Shown here piece by piece: positions 54,753-63,563 of a stretch of DNA of 64,000 nucleotides (positions are counted from its first letter, which is position 1; every line of letters begins with the position of its first letter). The notes beneath the pieces were generated by a model. That model was not told the DNA's origin. It saw only the letters and a list, made by a program, of their open reading frames with translations, and searched no databases. Source of the stretch: Variovorax sp. N23 (GTDB lineage Bacteria > Pseudomonadota > Gammaproteobacteria > Burkholderiales > Burkholderiaceae_C); the NCBI RefSeq assembly GCF_025486315.1, contig NZ_JAOOPY010000006.1, forward strand, positions 124,001-188,000. The letters are read 5' to 3'. The translations under genes were made by a program, and so were the position numbers.

Positions 54753-55508
54753 TCAGGCGCACAGGGTCAGTTCAAAGGGCGTGTCGTCGAGGCTCGCATG
54801 CAGGCGATCGTCCGATTCATGCCGCATCATCCGCACCGAGACCATCAGCCGGTTGCCGCTGATCTCCGGGATCACGCCCAGGCGCGGGTCGATGCGCAGG
54901 CGCAGCAACTGGAAGCTGCGGCCCTGCGGCAGGTTCTGCTGGAACTGTCCGCCAGCGGCCATCACCTTGTAGGGCACGTCGGCATCCCGCAGCAGCTTGA
55001 GCAGGAGGTAGATCGATTCGGCCAGCGGCGCCAGCGTCGACGACCAGCGTTCCAGATCGACGCGGCGCGCGGTGGCCGGCCGGTTCTGCCAGGCGTGGTA
55101 GGCCGGCAGATCGAATTCGCAGGTGCCGCCCGGAATGCCCGCGCGGCTGCGGATGCTCATGAGCCACTCGTTCTCCGTCAACGACTGTCCGGCCTTGCCG
55201 GGCACGGTGTTGAGGGTGGCGAAATTGCGTTCGAGCTGGCCCACCACCTGGTCGAGCACGGCCTCGGAGATCGCGGGATTGCCGCGGTAGCTGTTGAAGA
55301 CGTTCTTGTGCTTGTCGAGGTCGCGCAGCACGTCGGACTTGAGGTCGGCGCGCGCGGCCACATCCATGATCTCGAAGATCGTGACCAGCGCGTAGTGGTG
55401 CGAGAGGGCGGACTCTGCGGGGACCAGTTCACCCAGGCGGCGGAACAGGTGCTCCAGCCGCAGGTAAGTCCGGATGCGCTCGTTGAAGGGGTACTCGTAA
55501 AGAATCAC
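54753..55508 (-). CDS. zapD: Cell division protein ZapD
   Basis: FtsZ-ring crosslinking protein (former DUF1342). 251 residues from a GTG start at 55508, with AGGAAA upstream on its strand. LYEYPFNERIRTYLRLEHLF at the N-terminus and the late beta-domain (SFQLLRLRID) are diagnostic. Part of the coaE-zapD-yacG group shared by beta- and gammaproteobacteria. Confidence 0.95.
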   Translation of the reverse strand: MILYEYPFNERIRTYLRLEHLFRRLGELVPAESALSHHYALVTIFEIMDVAARADLKSDVLRDLDKHKNVFNSYRGNPAISEAVLDQVVGQLERNFATLNTVPGKAGQSLTENEWLMSIRSRAGIPGGTCEFDLPAYHAWQNRPATARRVDLERWSSTLAPLAESIYLLLKLLRDADVPYKVMAAGGQFQQNLPQGRSFQLLRLRIDPRLGVIPEISGNRLMVSVRMMRHESDDRLHASLDDTPFELTLCA

Positions 55509-55608
55509 GCGGTATATCGATTTCCTGTCGCGGGATCATAGCCCCAGGGTGCGCGATGTGGTGTGTCGTGTTGCTTCGGGGGCGATCGCCGAGGCGGGGC
55601 CCCAGGGT

Positions 55609-56208
55609 TCAGGCCGCAGGATGCCCGATCCAGTGGGCCCACAGGCTGCGCACCTCGTCCGCGAGCGCCTCGAGGCTCAGGCCATCGTTGAAGACGACGG
55701 CGTCTGCGGCGGCACGGCGATCGCGGCGCGGCGCCTGCTGGGCAATCACGGCCCGCACGGCCTCGGGCGCCCATCCCGAACGCGCCAGCACGCGGGTCAG
55801 TTGCGTGGCTTCGCTCGCGTCGACCACCAGCACGCGATCGACGATGCGCCGCCAGCGTTTCGACTCCACCAGCAGCGGCACGTCGAAGACGATCGGCGTG
55901 CCCGCGGCCGCCGTGGCCTGCCGCTCGGTCTCGATGCCGATGAGCGGGTGCAGGATGGCTTCGAGCCGCCGCTTGGCCTCGGCATCCGCGAACACGATTT
56001 CGCGCATGCGGGCCCGGTCCAATCCGCCGGCCGCATCGAGCACGTTGGCCCCGAAGGCCGACTCGATCGCAGGGACGGCCGCGCCGCCGGGCAGCGAGAT
56101 GGCGCGCGCGATGGCGTCGGTGTCGATCAGCGTGGCGCCCAGGTCACCCAGCATCGTGGCCACCGTGCTCTTGCCGCTGCCGATGCCGCCGGTCAGGCCG
56201 ATGCGCAT
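55609..56208 (-). CDS. coaE: Dephospho-CoA kinase
   Basis: Last step of coenzyme A synthesis. 199 residues from the ATG at 56208; an upstream in-frame start at 56244 lacks support. P-loop GGIGSGKS at 7-14, LIDTDAIAR and the conserved FDVPLLVES lid region are clear. Lies between pilD and zapD. Confidence 0.95.
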   Translation of the reverse strand: MRIGLTGGIGSGKSTVATMLGDLGATLIDTDAIARAISLPGGAAVPAIESAFGANVLDAAGGLDRARMREIVFADAEAKRRLEAILHPLIGIETERQATAAAGTPIVFDVPLLVESKRWRRIVDRVLVVDASEATQLTRVLARSGWAPEAVRAVIAQQAPRRDRRAAADAVVFNDGLSLEALADEVRSLWAHWIGHPAA

Positions 56209-56227
56209 GCTGTGCGATCCCTGAGCG

Positions 56228-57073
56228 TCAGAGCCCGACGACACGCAGGATCGTGTCGGCGCCGAACAGCATGGCGGTGAAGCCGGCGCCCGCCAGAAAG
56301 GGGCCGAAGGGCACGTAGCCGCCTTCGCGCAGGCCGTTGTTGAATTTGAGCGCGATGCCCACGACGACGCCGATGACCGAGGCCATCAGGATGATCGGCA
56401 CCAGCGCCTGCCAGCCGAACCAGGCGCCGAAGGCCGCGAACAGCTTGAAGTCGCCGTAGCCCATGCCTTCCTTGCCCGTGGTGAGCTTGAAGAGCCAGTA
56501 GATGCCCCACAGCGACAGGTAGCCCGCGACGGCGCCCAGCACCGCGTTCGTCAGGTTCACACCGGTGAACCCGAGGATGGCGGCCAGCAAACCGGCCCAC
56601 AGCAGCGGCAGGGTGATGTCGTCCGGCAGCAGCGTGGTATCCCAGTCGATCAGCGCCAGTGTGAGCAGCGCGGCGGAAAAGCCGCACCAGGCGAGCGCTG
56701 CCCACTGCCCTGGCATGCGCCACACGCACCAGGCGAACAGCAGGCCGGTGACCAGTTCGACGATCGGGTAGCGCGGGCTGATCCTCGTCTGGCACGACGA
56801 GCAGCGGCCGCGCAGGACGACGTAGCTCAGCACCGGCACGTTCTCGTACCAGCGGATGGCGTGCCCGCACTGCGGGCAGCGGGAATGCGGCACCATCAGG
56901 TTGAAGGCTTCAGCAGGCGCTTCGGGTGCTGCGCCGTCGATGGCGGCACAGTCGGCCGCCCATTGCCGCTCGAGCATCTTGGGCAGTCGGTAGATCACGA
57001 CGTTGAGAAAGCTGCCGATCAGTAAGCCCAGGACGCCCGCGAGCGCGCTGTCCACCCCCTGCGACACCCACAT
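56228..57073 (-). CDS. pilD: Type IV prepilin peptidase / N-methyltransferase PilD
   Basis: Inner-membrane aspartyl protease that cleaves and methylates prepilins. 281 residues. The zinc-binding cysteines of the methyltransferase part are C66, C69, C91 and C94; the catalytic aspartates are Asp143 (LIDWD) and Asp208 (GMGYGDFK). ATG overlaps the pilC stop by one base (TGATG). Confidence 0.96.
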   Translation of the reverse strand: MWVSQGVDSALAGVLGLLIGSFLNVVIYRLPKMLERQWAADCAAIDGAAPEAPAEAFNLMVPHSRCPQCGHAIRWYENVPVLSYVVLRGRCSSCQTRISPRYPIVELVTGLLFAWCVWRMPGQWAALAWCGFSAALLTLALIDWDTTLLPDDITLPLLWAGLLAAILGFTGVNLTNAVLGAVAGYLSLWGIYWLFKLTTGKEGMGYGDFKLFAAFGAWFGWQALVPIILMASVIGVVVGIALKFNNGLREGGYVPFGPFLAGAGFTAMLFGADTILRVVGL

Positions 57074-58296
57074 CAGACGACCTGGCCGAGCTTGAAGATA
57101 GGCAGGTACATCGACACCACGATGCCGCCGATGATCACGCCCAGGAAGACGATGATGATGGGTTCCATCAGGCTGGACAGGCCGGCGACCATGTCGTCGA
57201 CCTCGGCTTCGTAGAAGTCGGCGGCCTTGCCCAGCATGTGATCGATCGAGCCGGATTCTTCGCCGATGGCCGCCATCTGCAGCACCATCGACGGGAACAC
57301 GTTCGCATTCGTCATGGCCGAGGTGAGGCTGGTGCCGGTCGAGACTTCCTGCTGGATCTTGGTGGTCGCGTCGGCGTACACGGAGTTGCCCGAGGCACCC
57401 CCAACGGAGTCGAGCGCCTCGACCAGCGGCACGCCGGCAGCGAACATCGTCGACAGCGTGCGGGTCCAGCGCGCCACGCAGGACTTGTCGATCAGCGTGC
57501 CGAAGATCGGCAGGCGCAGCAGCAGGCGGTCCATGACGCGCTGTACCTTCTCGTTGCGCTTCCAGGCCTGCAGGAAGAAGTAGATGCCGCCACCGAGCAC
57601 GCCGAAGATCAGCCACCAGTAGGCGACGAAGAACTCGCTGATGCCCATCACGATCAGTGTCGGCGCCGGCAGGTCGGCGCCGAAGGAGGTGAACACCTCC
57701 TTGAAGGCCGGGATCACGAAGATCATGATGATCGCCACCACGATGAAGGCCACCACGACCACGGAGGTCGGGTACATCAGGGCCGACTTGATCTTCGACT
57801 TGATCGCCTCCGTCTTCTCCATGTAGGTGGCCAGGCGGTCGAGCAACTCTTCCAGAATACCGGCCGCCTCGCCGGCCTCGACCAGGTTGCAGTAGAGGTT
57901 GTCGAAGTACTTCGGGAACTTGCGGAAGGCCGCGGAGAGCGAGGTGCCGGTCTCGACATCGCTGCGGACGTCGTTGAGCAGCTTGGCCACGCTCGGGTTG
58001 GCATTGCCGCGGCCCACGATGTCGAAGGCCTGCAGCAGCGGGACGCCGGCCTTCATCATCGTGGCGAGCTGCCGGGTGAAGATCGCGATGTCCTTCGGCT
58101 TGATCGACTTGCCGGCACGCATGCGCCGCTTCTTGACCTTGGTGAGCAGCACGCCTTGGCGCCGCAGCGCGGCCTGTACCTGGTTCGTGCCGGCCGCGCG
58201 GAGTTCGCCCCGGACCTGCTTGCCGTTGCGGTCCTTGCCCTCCCATTCGTACACAAACTCCTTGTGTCCGCGGGGCGTGGATGTTGCCGTTGCCAT
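57073..58296 (-). CDS. pilC: Type IV pilus inner-membrane platform protein PilC
   Basis: Polytopic platform on which the PilB motor acts. 407 residues made of two T2SF-F domains (about 75-200 and 280-400) with three membrane segments. FTRQLATMMKAGVPLLQAF and its second-repeat counterpart WTRTLSTMFAAGVPLVEAL show the internal duplication. Spaced 22 bases from pilB. Confidence 0.96.
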   Translation of the reverse strand: MATATSTPRGHKEFVYEWEGKDRNGKQVRGELRAAGTNQVQAALRRQGVLLTKVKKRRMRAGKSIKPKDIAIFTRQLATMMKAGVPLLQAFDIVGRGNANPSVAKLLNDVRSDVETGTSLSAAFRKFPKYFDNLYCNLVEAGEAAGILEELLDRLATYMEKTEAIKSKIKSALMYPTSVVVVAFIVVAIIMIFVIPAFKEVFTSFGADLPAPTLIVMGISEFFVAYWWLIFGVLGGGIYFFLQAWKRNEKVQRVMDRLLLRLPIFGTLIDKSCVARWTRTLSTMFAAGVPLVEALDSVGGASGNSVYADATTKIQQEVSTGTSLTSAMTNANVFPSMVLQMAAIGEESGSIDHMLGKAADFYEAEVDDMVAGLSSLMEPIIIVFLGVIIGGIVVSMYLPIFKLGQVV

Positions 58297-58318
58297 GGGA
58301 GATCTCCGCTTGTGAGTG

Positions 58319-60046
58319 CTATTCGTTGGTGACCGCCACCACTTCCTCGAGCGATGTCAGCCCCTGCATGACCTTCTGCAGGCCGGATTGGCGCAGGGAA
58401 CGCACGCCTTCGGCTTCCGATTGCTTCGCGATGTCCATCGCGCTGCCGTCGCGCAGGATGATCTTCTGGATTTCCTCGGACACCGGCATCACCTGGTAGA
58501 TGCCCACGCGCCCCTTGTAGCCGCCGTTGCAGGCCGAGCAGCCGACCGGCCGGTACGGTTTCCAGGAGCCGTCGAGGTCGGCCTCCTTGAAGCCTGCGTC
58601 GAGCAGTGCTTCGCGCGGCACGTCGGCCGGCATGCGGCAGACGGTGCACAGCCGGCGCGCCAGCCGCTGGGCGGTGATGAGGATGACGCTCGACGCGATG
58701 TTGAAGGGCGCGATGCCCATGTTGCGCATGCGCGTGAGCGTGGTCGGCGCATCGTTGGTGTGCAGGGTGGACAGCACCAGGTGACCGGTCTGCGCGGCCT
58801 TGATCGAGATGTCGGCCGTTTCGAGGTCGCGGATTTCGCCGACCATGATGATGTCCGGATCCTGCCGCAGGAAGGCGCGCAGCGCCGTGGCGAAGGTCAG
58901 TCCGGCCTTCTCGTTGACGTTGACCTGGTTCACGCCCGGCAGGTTGATTTCGGACGGGTCTTCCGCCGTCGCGATGTTCACGCCTGGCTTGTTCAGCAGG
59001 TTCAGGCAGGTGTAGAGCGACACCGTCTTGCCGGAGCCGGTCGGACCCGTGACCAGCACCATGCCGTAGGGCCGGCCGATGGCCGCGAGCAGGCGCTCTT
59101 TCTCGACCGCGTCGTAGCCGAGCGCATCGATGCCCAGGCGGGCACTGCTCGGGTCCAGGATCCGGATCACGATCTTCTCGCCGAAAAGCGTGGGCAGGGT
59201 GCTGACCCGGAAGTCGATCACGCGGTCGGGGCCGATCTTGAGCTTCATCCGGCCGTCTTGCGGGATGCGCTTCTCGGAGATGTCCAGCCGCGAGATCACC
59301 TTGATGCGGGAGGCCAGCTTGTCCTTGATGACGGGGGGCGGGCTGGCGATCTCGCGGAGCTCGCCGTCGATGCGAAAGCGCACGCGGTACTGGTGCTCGT
59401 AGGGTTCGAAGTGAATGTCCGAGGCGCGCATGCCGAAGGCGTCGAGCAGCATCTTGTGGAGAAAGCGCACCACCGGCGCGTCCTCGACCTCGGCCTGTTC
59501 GGCCGCGTCGCTGGCGGTTTCGACCGCCGCTTCATCGAACTCGAATTCCGTACCGACGATGGTGTCGATGCTTTCGGCTGCGCTGACGGCAGCCGCCTCG
59601 ACCATCCGGGACAGCTTGTCGAATTCGGCGATGACCCAGTCCACGCCCATCTGGGAGGCGAACTTGATTTTCTCGACCGCCTGCTGATCGGACGGGTCGG
59701 CCGTCGCCACGATGAGGCGGTTGTTGCGCTTGCTCAGCACGACGATGCGGTAAGCCAGGCACAGCTTGGGGTCGAGCAGATCCTTGGGCAGGCGCTGCGG
59801 GTCGATTGCGTCGAGATCCAGCAGCGGTGCACCGAAGGCGCTGGAGAGCGTGTGGGCCAGATCGGCGGCCGACACGGCGCCTGTGCCCGTCAATTCCGCG
59901 ATGAAGCTCGACCGCGAAATGAGGGAGCGCTGATAGATTTCCTCGGCCGTCTTCGCGGGAAGCTTGCCGGCAGAGATCAGCGCTCGGGCGAGGCCCGGGA
60001 GGGCGATGGTCGAGCTATCTTTGACGGGAGGTTCGGCGGCGGCCAT
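58319..60046 (-). CDS. pilB: Type IV pilus assembly ATPase PilB
   Basis: Hexameric extension motor. 575 residues. An N-terminal MshEN-like domain (about 15-160) precedes the ATPase core: Walker A GPTGSGKT (about 335), Asp box, Walker B IIMVGEIRD and His box. The zinc tetracysteine CTVC / CSAC (about 469 and 500) is complete. First gene of pilBCD; the other half of the machine is encoded at 2378-7482. Confidence 0.97.
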   Translation of the reverse strand: MAAAEPPVKDSSTIALPGLARALISAGKLPAKTAEEIYQRSLISRSSFIAELTGTGAVSAADLAHTLSSAFGAPLLDLDAIDPQRLPKDLLDPKLCLAYRIVVLSKRNNRLIVATADPSDQQAVEKIKFASQMGVDWVIAEFDKLSRMVEAAAVSAAESIDTIVGTEFEFDEAAVETASDAAEQAEVEDAPVVRFLHKMLLDAFGMRASDIHFEPYEHQYRVRFRIDGELREIASPPPVIKDKLASRIKVISRLDISEKRIPQDGRMKLKIGPDRVIDFRVSTLPTLFGEKIVIRILDPSSARLGIDALGYDAVEKERLLAAIGRPYGMVLVTGPTGSGKTVSLYTCLNLLNKPGVNIATAEDPSEINLPGVNQVNVNEKAGLTFATALRAFLRQDPDIIMVGEIRDLETADISIKAAQTGHLVLSTLHTNDAPTTLTRMRNMGIAPFNIASSVILITAQRLARRLCTVCRMPADVPREALLDAGFKEADLDGSWKPYRPVGCSACNGGYKGRVGIYQVMPVSEEIQKIILRDGSAMDIAKQSEAEGVRSLRQSGLQKVMQGLTSLEEVVAVTNE

Positions 60047-60081
60047 CAGCGAATGTAAAAAACGTGAAAAAGTGCTTCACG

Positions 60082-60110
60082 ATCATCGCTGATCGCCCTG
60101 TGACTGTAAA
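60082..60110 (-). promoter_or_regulatory. Candidate promoter of pilBCD
   Basis: On the minus strand TTTACA (60110-60105), a 17-base spacer and GATGAT (60087-60082), about 35 bases before the pilB ATG. It lies between pilB and the tRNA fragment, so an insertion at the tRNA would leave it intact. Confidence 0.4.
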
Positions 60111-60161
60111 CCGGCGCGCCTCGGATGACCGCGCAGCATTTGGCGTTACAGCCACAAAGGC

Positions 60162-60208
60162 TGGTCGGGGTGAGAGGATTCGAACCTCCGGCCTCTACGT
60201 CCCGAACG
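60162..60208 (-). repeat. 3' fragment of tRNA-Pro(CGG): probable attachment site of an integrated element
   Basis: 47 bases that read, on the minus strand, as the 3' part of a proline tRNA: two bases of the 5' anticodon stem, the loop TTCGGGA (anticodon CGG), stem CGTAG, T arm GGAGG-TTCGAAT-CCTCT, acceptor CACCCCG, then A and CCA. The 5' stem partner should continue as CTACG, but the match stops after its last two bases. D arm and 5' acceptor are missing, so it cannot be a working tRNA. Such 3' fragments arise when an element integrates into a tRNA and duplicates its end. Confidence 0.85.
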
Positions 60209-60457
60209 GGCAGTATTCCAAAAAGCGGTGCTTTTACGTCGTTCCTTCACCAGTATATGTCCTAGAGAATCAATGACTTAGCTGGTTGGAGAGGTTCGTT
60301 TCGCTCACTTTCGTGCGCCTTCGCGAAAACGCTGTAGTCACAGGATAGGCACAGAGCTGCCGGTCCAAACCGGCGCTTAGACTTTGCTAGTTTGTGGTAG
60401 CCGAACTGGCGCATCGGGCTGAAGGTTTCACTGCAGTTCCAAATCCGTGTAGCAAGA
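60209..60457. other. Non-coding left end of the putative element
   Basis: No convincing gene. Base composition drops: hand counts of the 60-base lines at 60241, 60301 and 60361 give about 43, 57 and 58% G+C, against 68% at 58021. A perfect hairpin GCCGGT-CCAA-ACCGGC lies at 60359-60374, about 85 bases past the stop of the PIN gene on the minus strand, without a T tract. No integrase or excisionase is present at this end. Confidence 0.5.
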
Positions 60458-61033
60458 TTAGGCGGCAAGTACCTGCGCCAACAGAGATTGTTCATCTCTG
60501 GGTACACCCATCCGTGCAGATGCTCGCGCACTCTCAACCAAATGCCGTACCTTTGACGGCGCCCAGCCCGCACGGTGGGCGCTTGCGATGAAGAGGCGTA
60601 GGGAGCTCACCACTACAAGATTTGGCGCGTTCCCGGCAGCGCGGTTTCTGGCTTTGCGTTCGTCAAGGACGATGCACGCACCTCTGGCTGCGATGGCAAG
60701 CGCAGCGCTCTCGCCAACGTCGAGTCGCTGGCCCAGAGGTGGAGACACGTAGCCCAAGTACACGCCGTACTCAACATCGGTCATGCGCACCTCCTCCAGC
60801 AGGCCCTGCGTTCGCAGTTCGTCGAGGACTGGCTCAATCCGCAGGTCTGGCACTGGATGTTTGCGAACTTCCTTGAGAGTTCGCTCTTCGACCAGGCTAC
60901 GATGTCCAAGCGCGCGCAGAACCTCGACCGGCTGGTGCGTGCCAAGAAGGTTGATGATGACGCTCGCGTCCAATACCGGCTGACCGGCGGGTAATTGGTC
61001 AATCAGCCAAGTCAAGAACCAACTCCTCGTCAC
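60458..61033 (-). CDS. PIN-domain nuclease-like protein
   Basis: 191 residues. The PIN-fold acidic residues are Asp22 (VLDASVIINLL), a Glu at about 50, Glu108 (GESAALAIA) and Asp124 (VLDERKAR), spaced as in VapC-like ribonucleases and DUF3368 proteins. The usual role is RNA cleavage as a toxin or defence effector; the target is unknown. It carries a C-terminal helical extension (about 150-191) beyond the minimal fold. Best start is GTG at 61033, overlapping the upstream ImmA-type gene by 35 bases, which suggests coupled translation; inner TTG starts are possible. Confidence 0.8.
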   Translation of the reverse strand: MTRSWFLTWLIDQLPAGQPVLDASVIINLLGTHQPVEVLRALGHRSLVEERTLKEVRKHPVPDLRIEPVLDELRTQGLLEEVRMTDVEYGVYLGYVSPPLGQRLDVGESAALAIAARGACIVLDERKARNRAAGNAPNLVVVSSLRLFIASAHRAGWAPSKVRHLVESARASARMGVPRDEQSLLAQVLAA

Positions 61034-62159
61034 CGGCTTCGGCCTCCTGGAGGGCTCGGCGGACGTCTAGCAGGTTGAGTTCCAGCATGGACGCAATCTG
61101 CTGCTCCGACAGAAGCTCGCGGTTGTAGGCCGCACCAGCAAGCAGCAGGGTGCGAGGCGTAAAGGGCCTAGCCTCATCCTCCGCGGCCATTTCTTCGGCG
61201 ACGCGCTCCCGATGCTCCAAACCGATGCCCTGGACCCGGAGCGACTCGTAGGTGCCCTGTGGCAGCATCTCCAAGGTCTCCATTCGGCGGGTCATCGCTT
61301 CGATAGATACACCGAAGAAAACGGCAACCATCAGCAGCTGCCGTACGGAGAACTCGCCGGACAGCTCTTTGAGCTCTTTTGCCTTGCGGCGCACCGCGGC
61401 AGCGGGGGTCAAGAACGCCACGCCCAGTAGGTCGCAGAACCGCTCCGCCCGGTCGGTGGAGCGGGCACCTTCGAAGTGCACTGCGATACCGTTCGTGCGC
61501 GTCAAGACATGCCCGGCCTCGTGAACGGCAGTGACTCGACGGCGGGGCAGGATGTGCTTCGAATTCAGGAGCACGAAGCCGCCGAACTTCTCATCGAAGG
61601 CAACCGCTCCGGAGATGCGTGCAGGTAGGGGGCGCTCAAACACTCGCAGCCCCATCTCGAACTCCATGAGTGCCCAGAGGTTCTGAATGGGACCCATGCC
61701 GATGCCGAAGCGAGAGCGCAGATTGAGGGCCACGTCTTCGGCGTGGCGCTCAAGTGCGCCGGTCTTCGGGACTTCGACAAAAGGTAGGTCCACTGGACGA
61801 TGGGGTTGTCCGAGCAGGGCCTCGATCTGTAGCGAAGAATTGGCGAGCCGGTTGAGCATGTTCGCCACAAGCACTTCTTCTGCGGCCACCTTCGCTGATG
61901 GCGTGCTGCGGAACTGGACATCTAGCTCCAGAGGCGCCTCGCCCTGGTCGAGGAGGTCGCCTTCGGTCAAATCGTACAGCCCCGCGAACTGGCGGAGCTC
62001 ATGGCTTGAGATGCCACGCTTGCCAGCTTCAATGGCCACAAGGGTGGTCCGAGCGATACCGAGCCTTGTCGCAACGGCCTCTTGCGTCATCCTATGTAGG
62101 GTCCGGGCATGGCGAAGTTTCGCCCCCAGTACTTCGGGGCGAGTGGTGATGTCGACCAT
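60999..62159 (-). CDS. XRE-family regulator fused to ImmA/IrrE zinc peptidase
   Basis: 386 residues from the ATG at 62159 behind GAGGAAC on its strand. An N-terminal HTH (about 10-65, with MTQEAVATRLGIARTTLVAIEAGKRG) binds DNA. A COG2856/ImmA-IrrE domain follows, with the zinc motif HEAGH at 213-217 and a likely third ligand Glu239 in AERFCDLLGVAFLTP. ImmA-type proteins cleave repressors or act as antitoxins; HTH fusions often sit beside toxins. Its stop lies inside the PIN gene and its start is one base past the QueC-like stop. Confidence 0.88.
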   Translation of the reverse strand: MVDITTRPEVLGAKLRHARTLHRMTQEAVATRLGIARTTLVAIEAGKRGISSHELRQFAGLYDLTEGDLLDQGEAPLELDVQFRSTPSAKVAAEEVLVANMLNRLANSSLQIEALLGQPHRPVDLPFVEVPKTGALERHAEDVALNLRSRFGIGMGPIQNLWALMEFEMGLRVFERPLPARISGAVAFDEKFGGFVLLNSKHILPRRRVTAVHEAGHVLTRTNGIAVHFEGARSTDRAERFCDLLGVAFLTPAAAVRRKAKELKELSGEFSVRQLLMVAVFFGVSIEAMTRRMETLEMLPQGTYESLRVQGIGLEHRERVAEEMAAEDEARPFTPRTLLLAGAAYNRELLSEQQIASMLELNLLDVRRALQEAEAGDEELVLDLAD

Positions 62160-62160
62160 G

Positions 62161-63561
62161 TCAGTTCCTCGCGAGGTCCGCGACCCAGGAGGAGGGGCCA
62201 CACATCTCAAGGAACTGCAACCATTCGGCTTTGTGTTGGTGCAGGAACTGCTCCATCTTTTCTCTCACTTCGTCTATTGGCTCGCCAAGGGCGCGAGACA
62301 GGCTGGCAACCTCCGTGACCACCCGCGTGTTGCGAGGGACCCCTGCCAAGTCTGAAAGGCGCTGCATGGAGCGGATACTGTTGAGGGCGACGTCGTGTTT
62401 CGCCGCCACGGTTCGAGGAGGTCCCTCGGTGAACGATGCTTCAAAGGTAGCGGCGCTCAGGTCATCTGCCTCGTATTCGGTGGAGTCCTTGAGCTGCGCC
62501 CACTGCGTGGCGACACGGCGAAGGATGCAGTTCCCGCAGACGCCACAGTGCATGCTTCGCTTGCCTCGACTTGAGTGCCTTGCGTCGTAGGAGCAGGAGC
62601 GATGTCCCGCCAGCCATCCTTCAGTTTCTGGATTGTGAGCGGCGAGACCGGCGAGAACCTGCCCCTTGGTCTTAAATAGGGCAGGGTGCTCGATGGTCAC
62701 AAAGACACCGGTCAGGGCTTCAACGAGGAGTGACAGGCGCGACGTGAATCCGGGGTGGCAACTGCGGTGGGGTGCCTCGAAGCCCAATGGGACTAGCGTC
62801 CCACCGAGGCTGCCCTGGCCATTCTCGGGAATGAGCACCTTTGCGGGCTGGGCCATGGCGGCGCCATGGCAAGCCAGCATGTCGTAGATGAGGGGCCGCG
62901 AGCGAAACGTCGGTTCGGTCCTGTGCGGTTCCTTGAAGTGGTAGGCCACTTTGACTGCGTTCAGTTCGTTGTCGCGAGTGCGCCCGAGGTTCTTCCAGTC
63001 GGTCAAATTGTGTGCCGCCTGGACATTGACCAAGATGAGCTCGACGTCGGAGCGCTCCCGCTGAATCTGAGAGGCAAGAGCGAAGGAGTCGAGCCCGCCG
63101 CTGTATGGCAAAAATGCCCGCTCCTGACCGGGTGGAGAAAGCAGGTGTGCCTGAGCAGACACCGTTGGCTGGCCTTGGCGCGATCTGAACTCCACGCTCC
63201 AGCGGTCGCCGGTGAGGTACTGCAAGGCTTCCACCAGCGCATCGGACACGCGGGGCGACTGCCACAGCGCACGTTCGTACACAGGAACCTCAATGCCCAG
63301 CGAGCGAGCCCAACCCGTGCCGTGGAGGCGAGGGCCAGCGCGGTCGGCCGTGCGCACCGCACTCAGAACCGCTGCGACATCCTCCTGTAGGGCCGAGCCG
63401 CCGTTGAAGCAGTAGCGGTGGACATGGTCAGCCTCGATGCGTACGTGCTCGCCAAGCTTCAGGCGAAGCGGCCGATTCGCGCGCCTAGGTAGCCGTCCCT
63501 CGTAGAGGACGACGGAGTAGCTCGGCGGTTGTGCCGCTTTCTCTAAGAGATTGGTCCTCAT
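62161..63561 (-). CDS. QueC-like PP-loop protein in a putative defence cassette
   Basis: 466 residues, about twice the size of housekeeping QueC. An unassigned N-terminal region (1-145) precedes the ATP-pyrophosphatase loop PYSGGLDSFALA (154-159 SGGLDS). The QueC-like TFRSRPLIYDML and LIPENGQGS segments follow, then the zinc cysteines Cys323, Cys339, Cys342, Cys345. A C-terminal helical part (350-466) is extra. QueC makes preQ0 from CDG; enlarged relatives occur in anti-phage systems (QatC of Qat, Cap9 of type IV CBASS). No other queuosine gene is near. ATG two bases after the previous stop. Confidence 0.85.
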   Translation of the reverse strand: MRTNLLEKAAQPPSYSVVLYEGRLPRRANRPLRLKLGEHVRIEADHVHRYCFNGGSALQEDVAAVLSAVRTADRAGPRLHGTGWARSLGIEVPVYERALWQSPRVSDALVEALQYLTGDRWSVEFRSRQGQPTVSAQAHLLSPPGQERAFLPYSGGLDSFALASQIQRERSDVELILVNVQAAHNLTDWKNLGRTRDNELNAVKVAYHFKEPHRTEPTFRSRPLIYDMLACHGAAMAQPAKVLIPENGQGSLGGTLVPLGFEAPHRSCHPGFTSRLSLLVEALTGVFVTIEHPALFKTKGQVLAGLAAHNPETEGWLAGHRSCSYDARHSSRGKRSMHCGVCGNCILRRVATQWAQLKDSTEYEADDLSAATFEASFTEGPPRTVAAKHDVALNSIRSMQRLSDLAGVPRNTRVVTEVASLSRALGEPIDEVREKMEQFLHQHKAEWLQFLEMCGPSSWVADLARN

Positions 63562-63563
63562 GG

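Noticed and set aside
60064..60276. A 70-residue plus-strand open frame with GERIRTSGLYVPN
   Set aside because: That peptide is what the complement of a tRNA 3' half encodes; the frame merely runs through the tRNA-Pro fragment.
60262..60573. A 103-residue minus-strand open frame in the element's left end
   Set aside because: It overlaps the PIN gene by over 100 bases in another frame, has no family features and no ribosome site.
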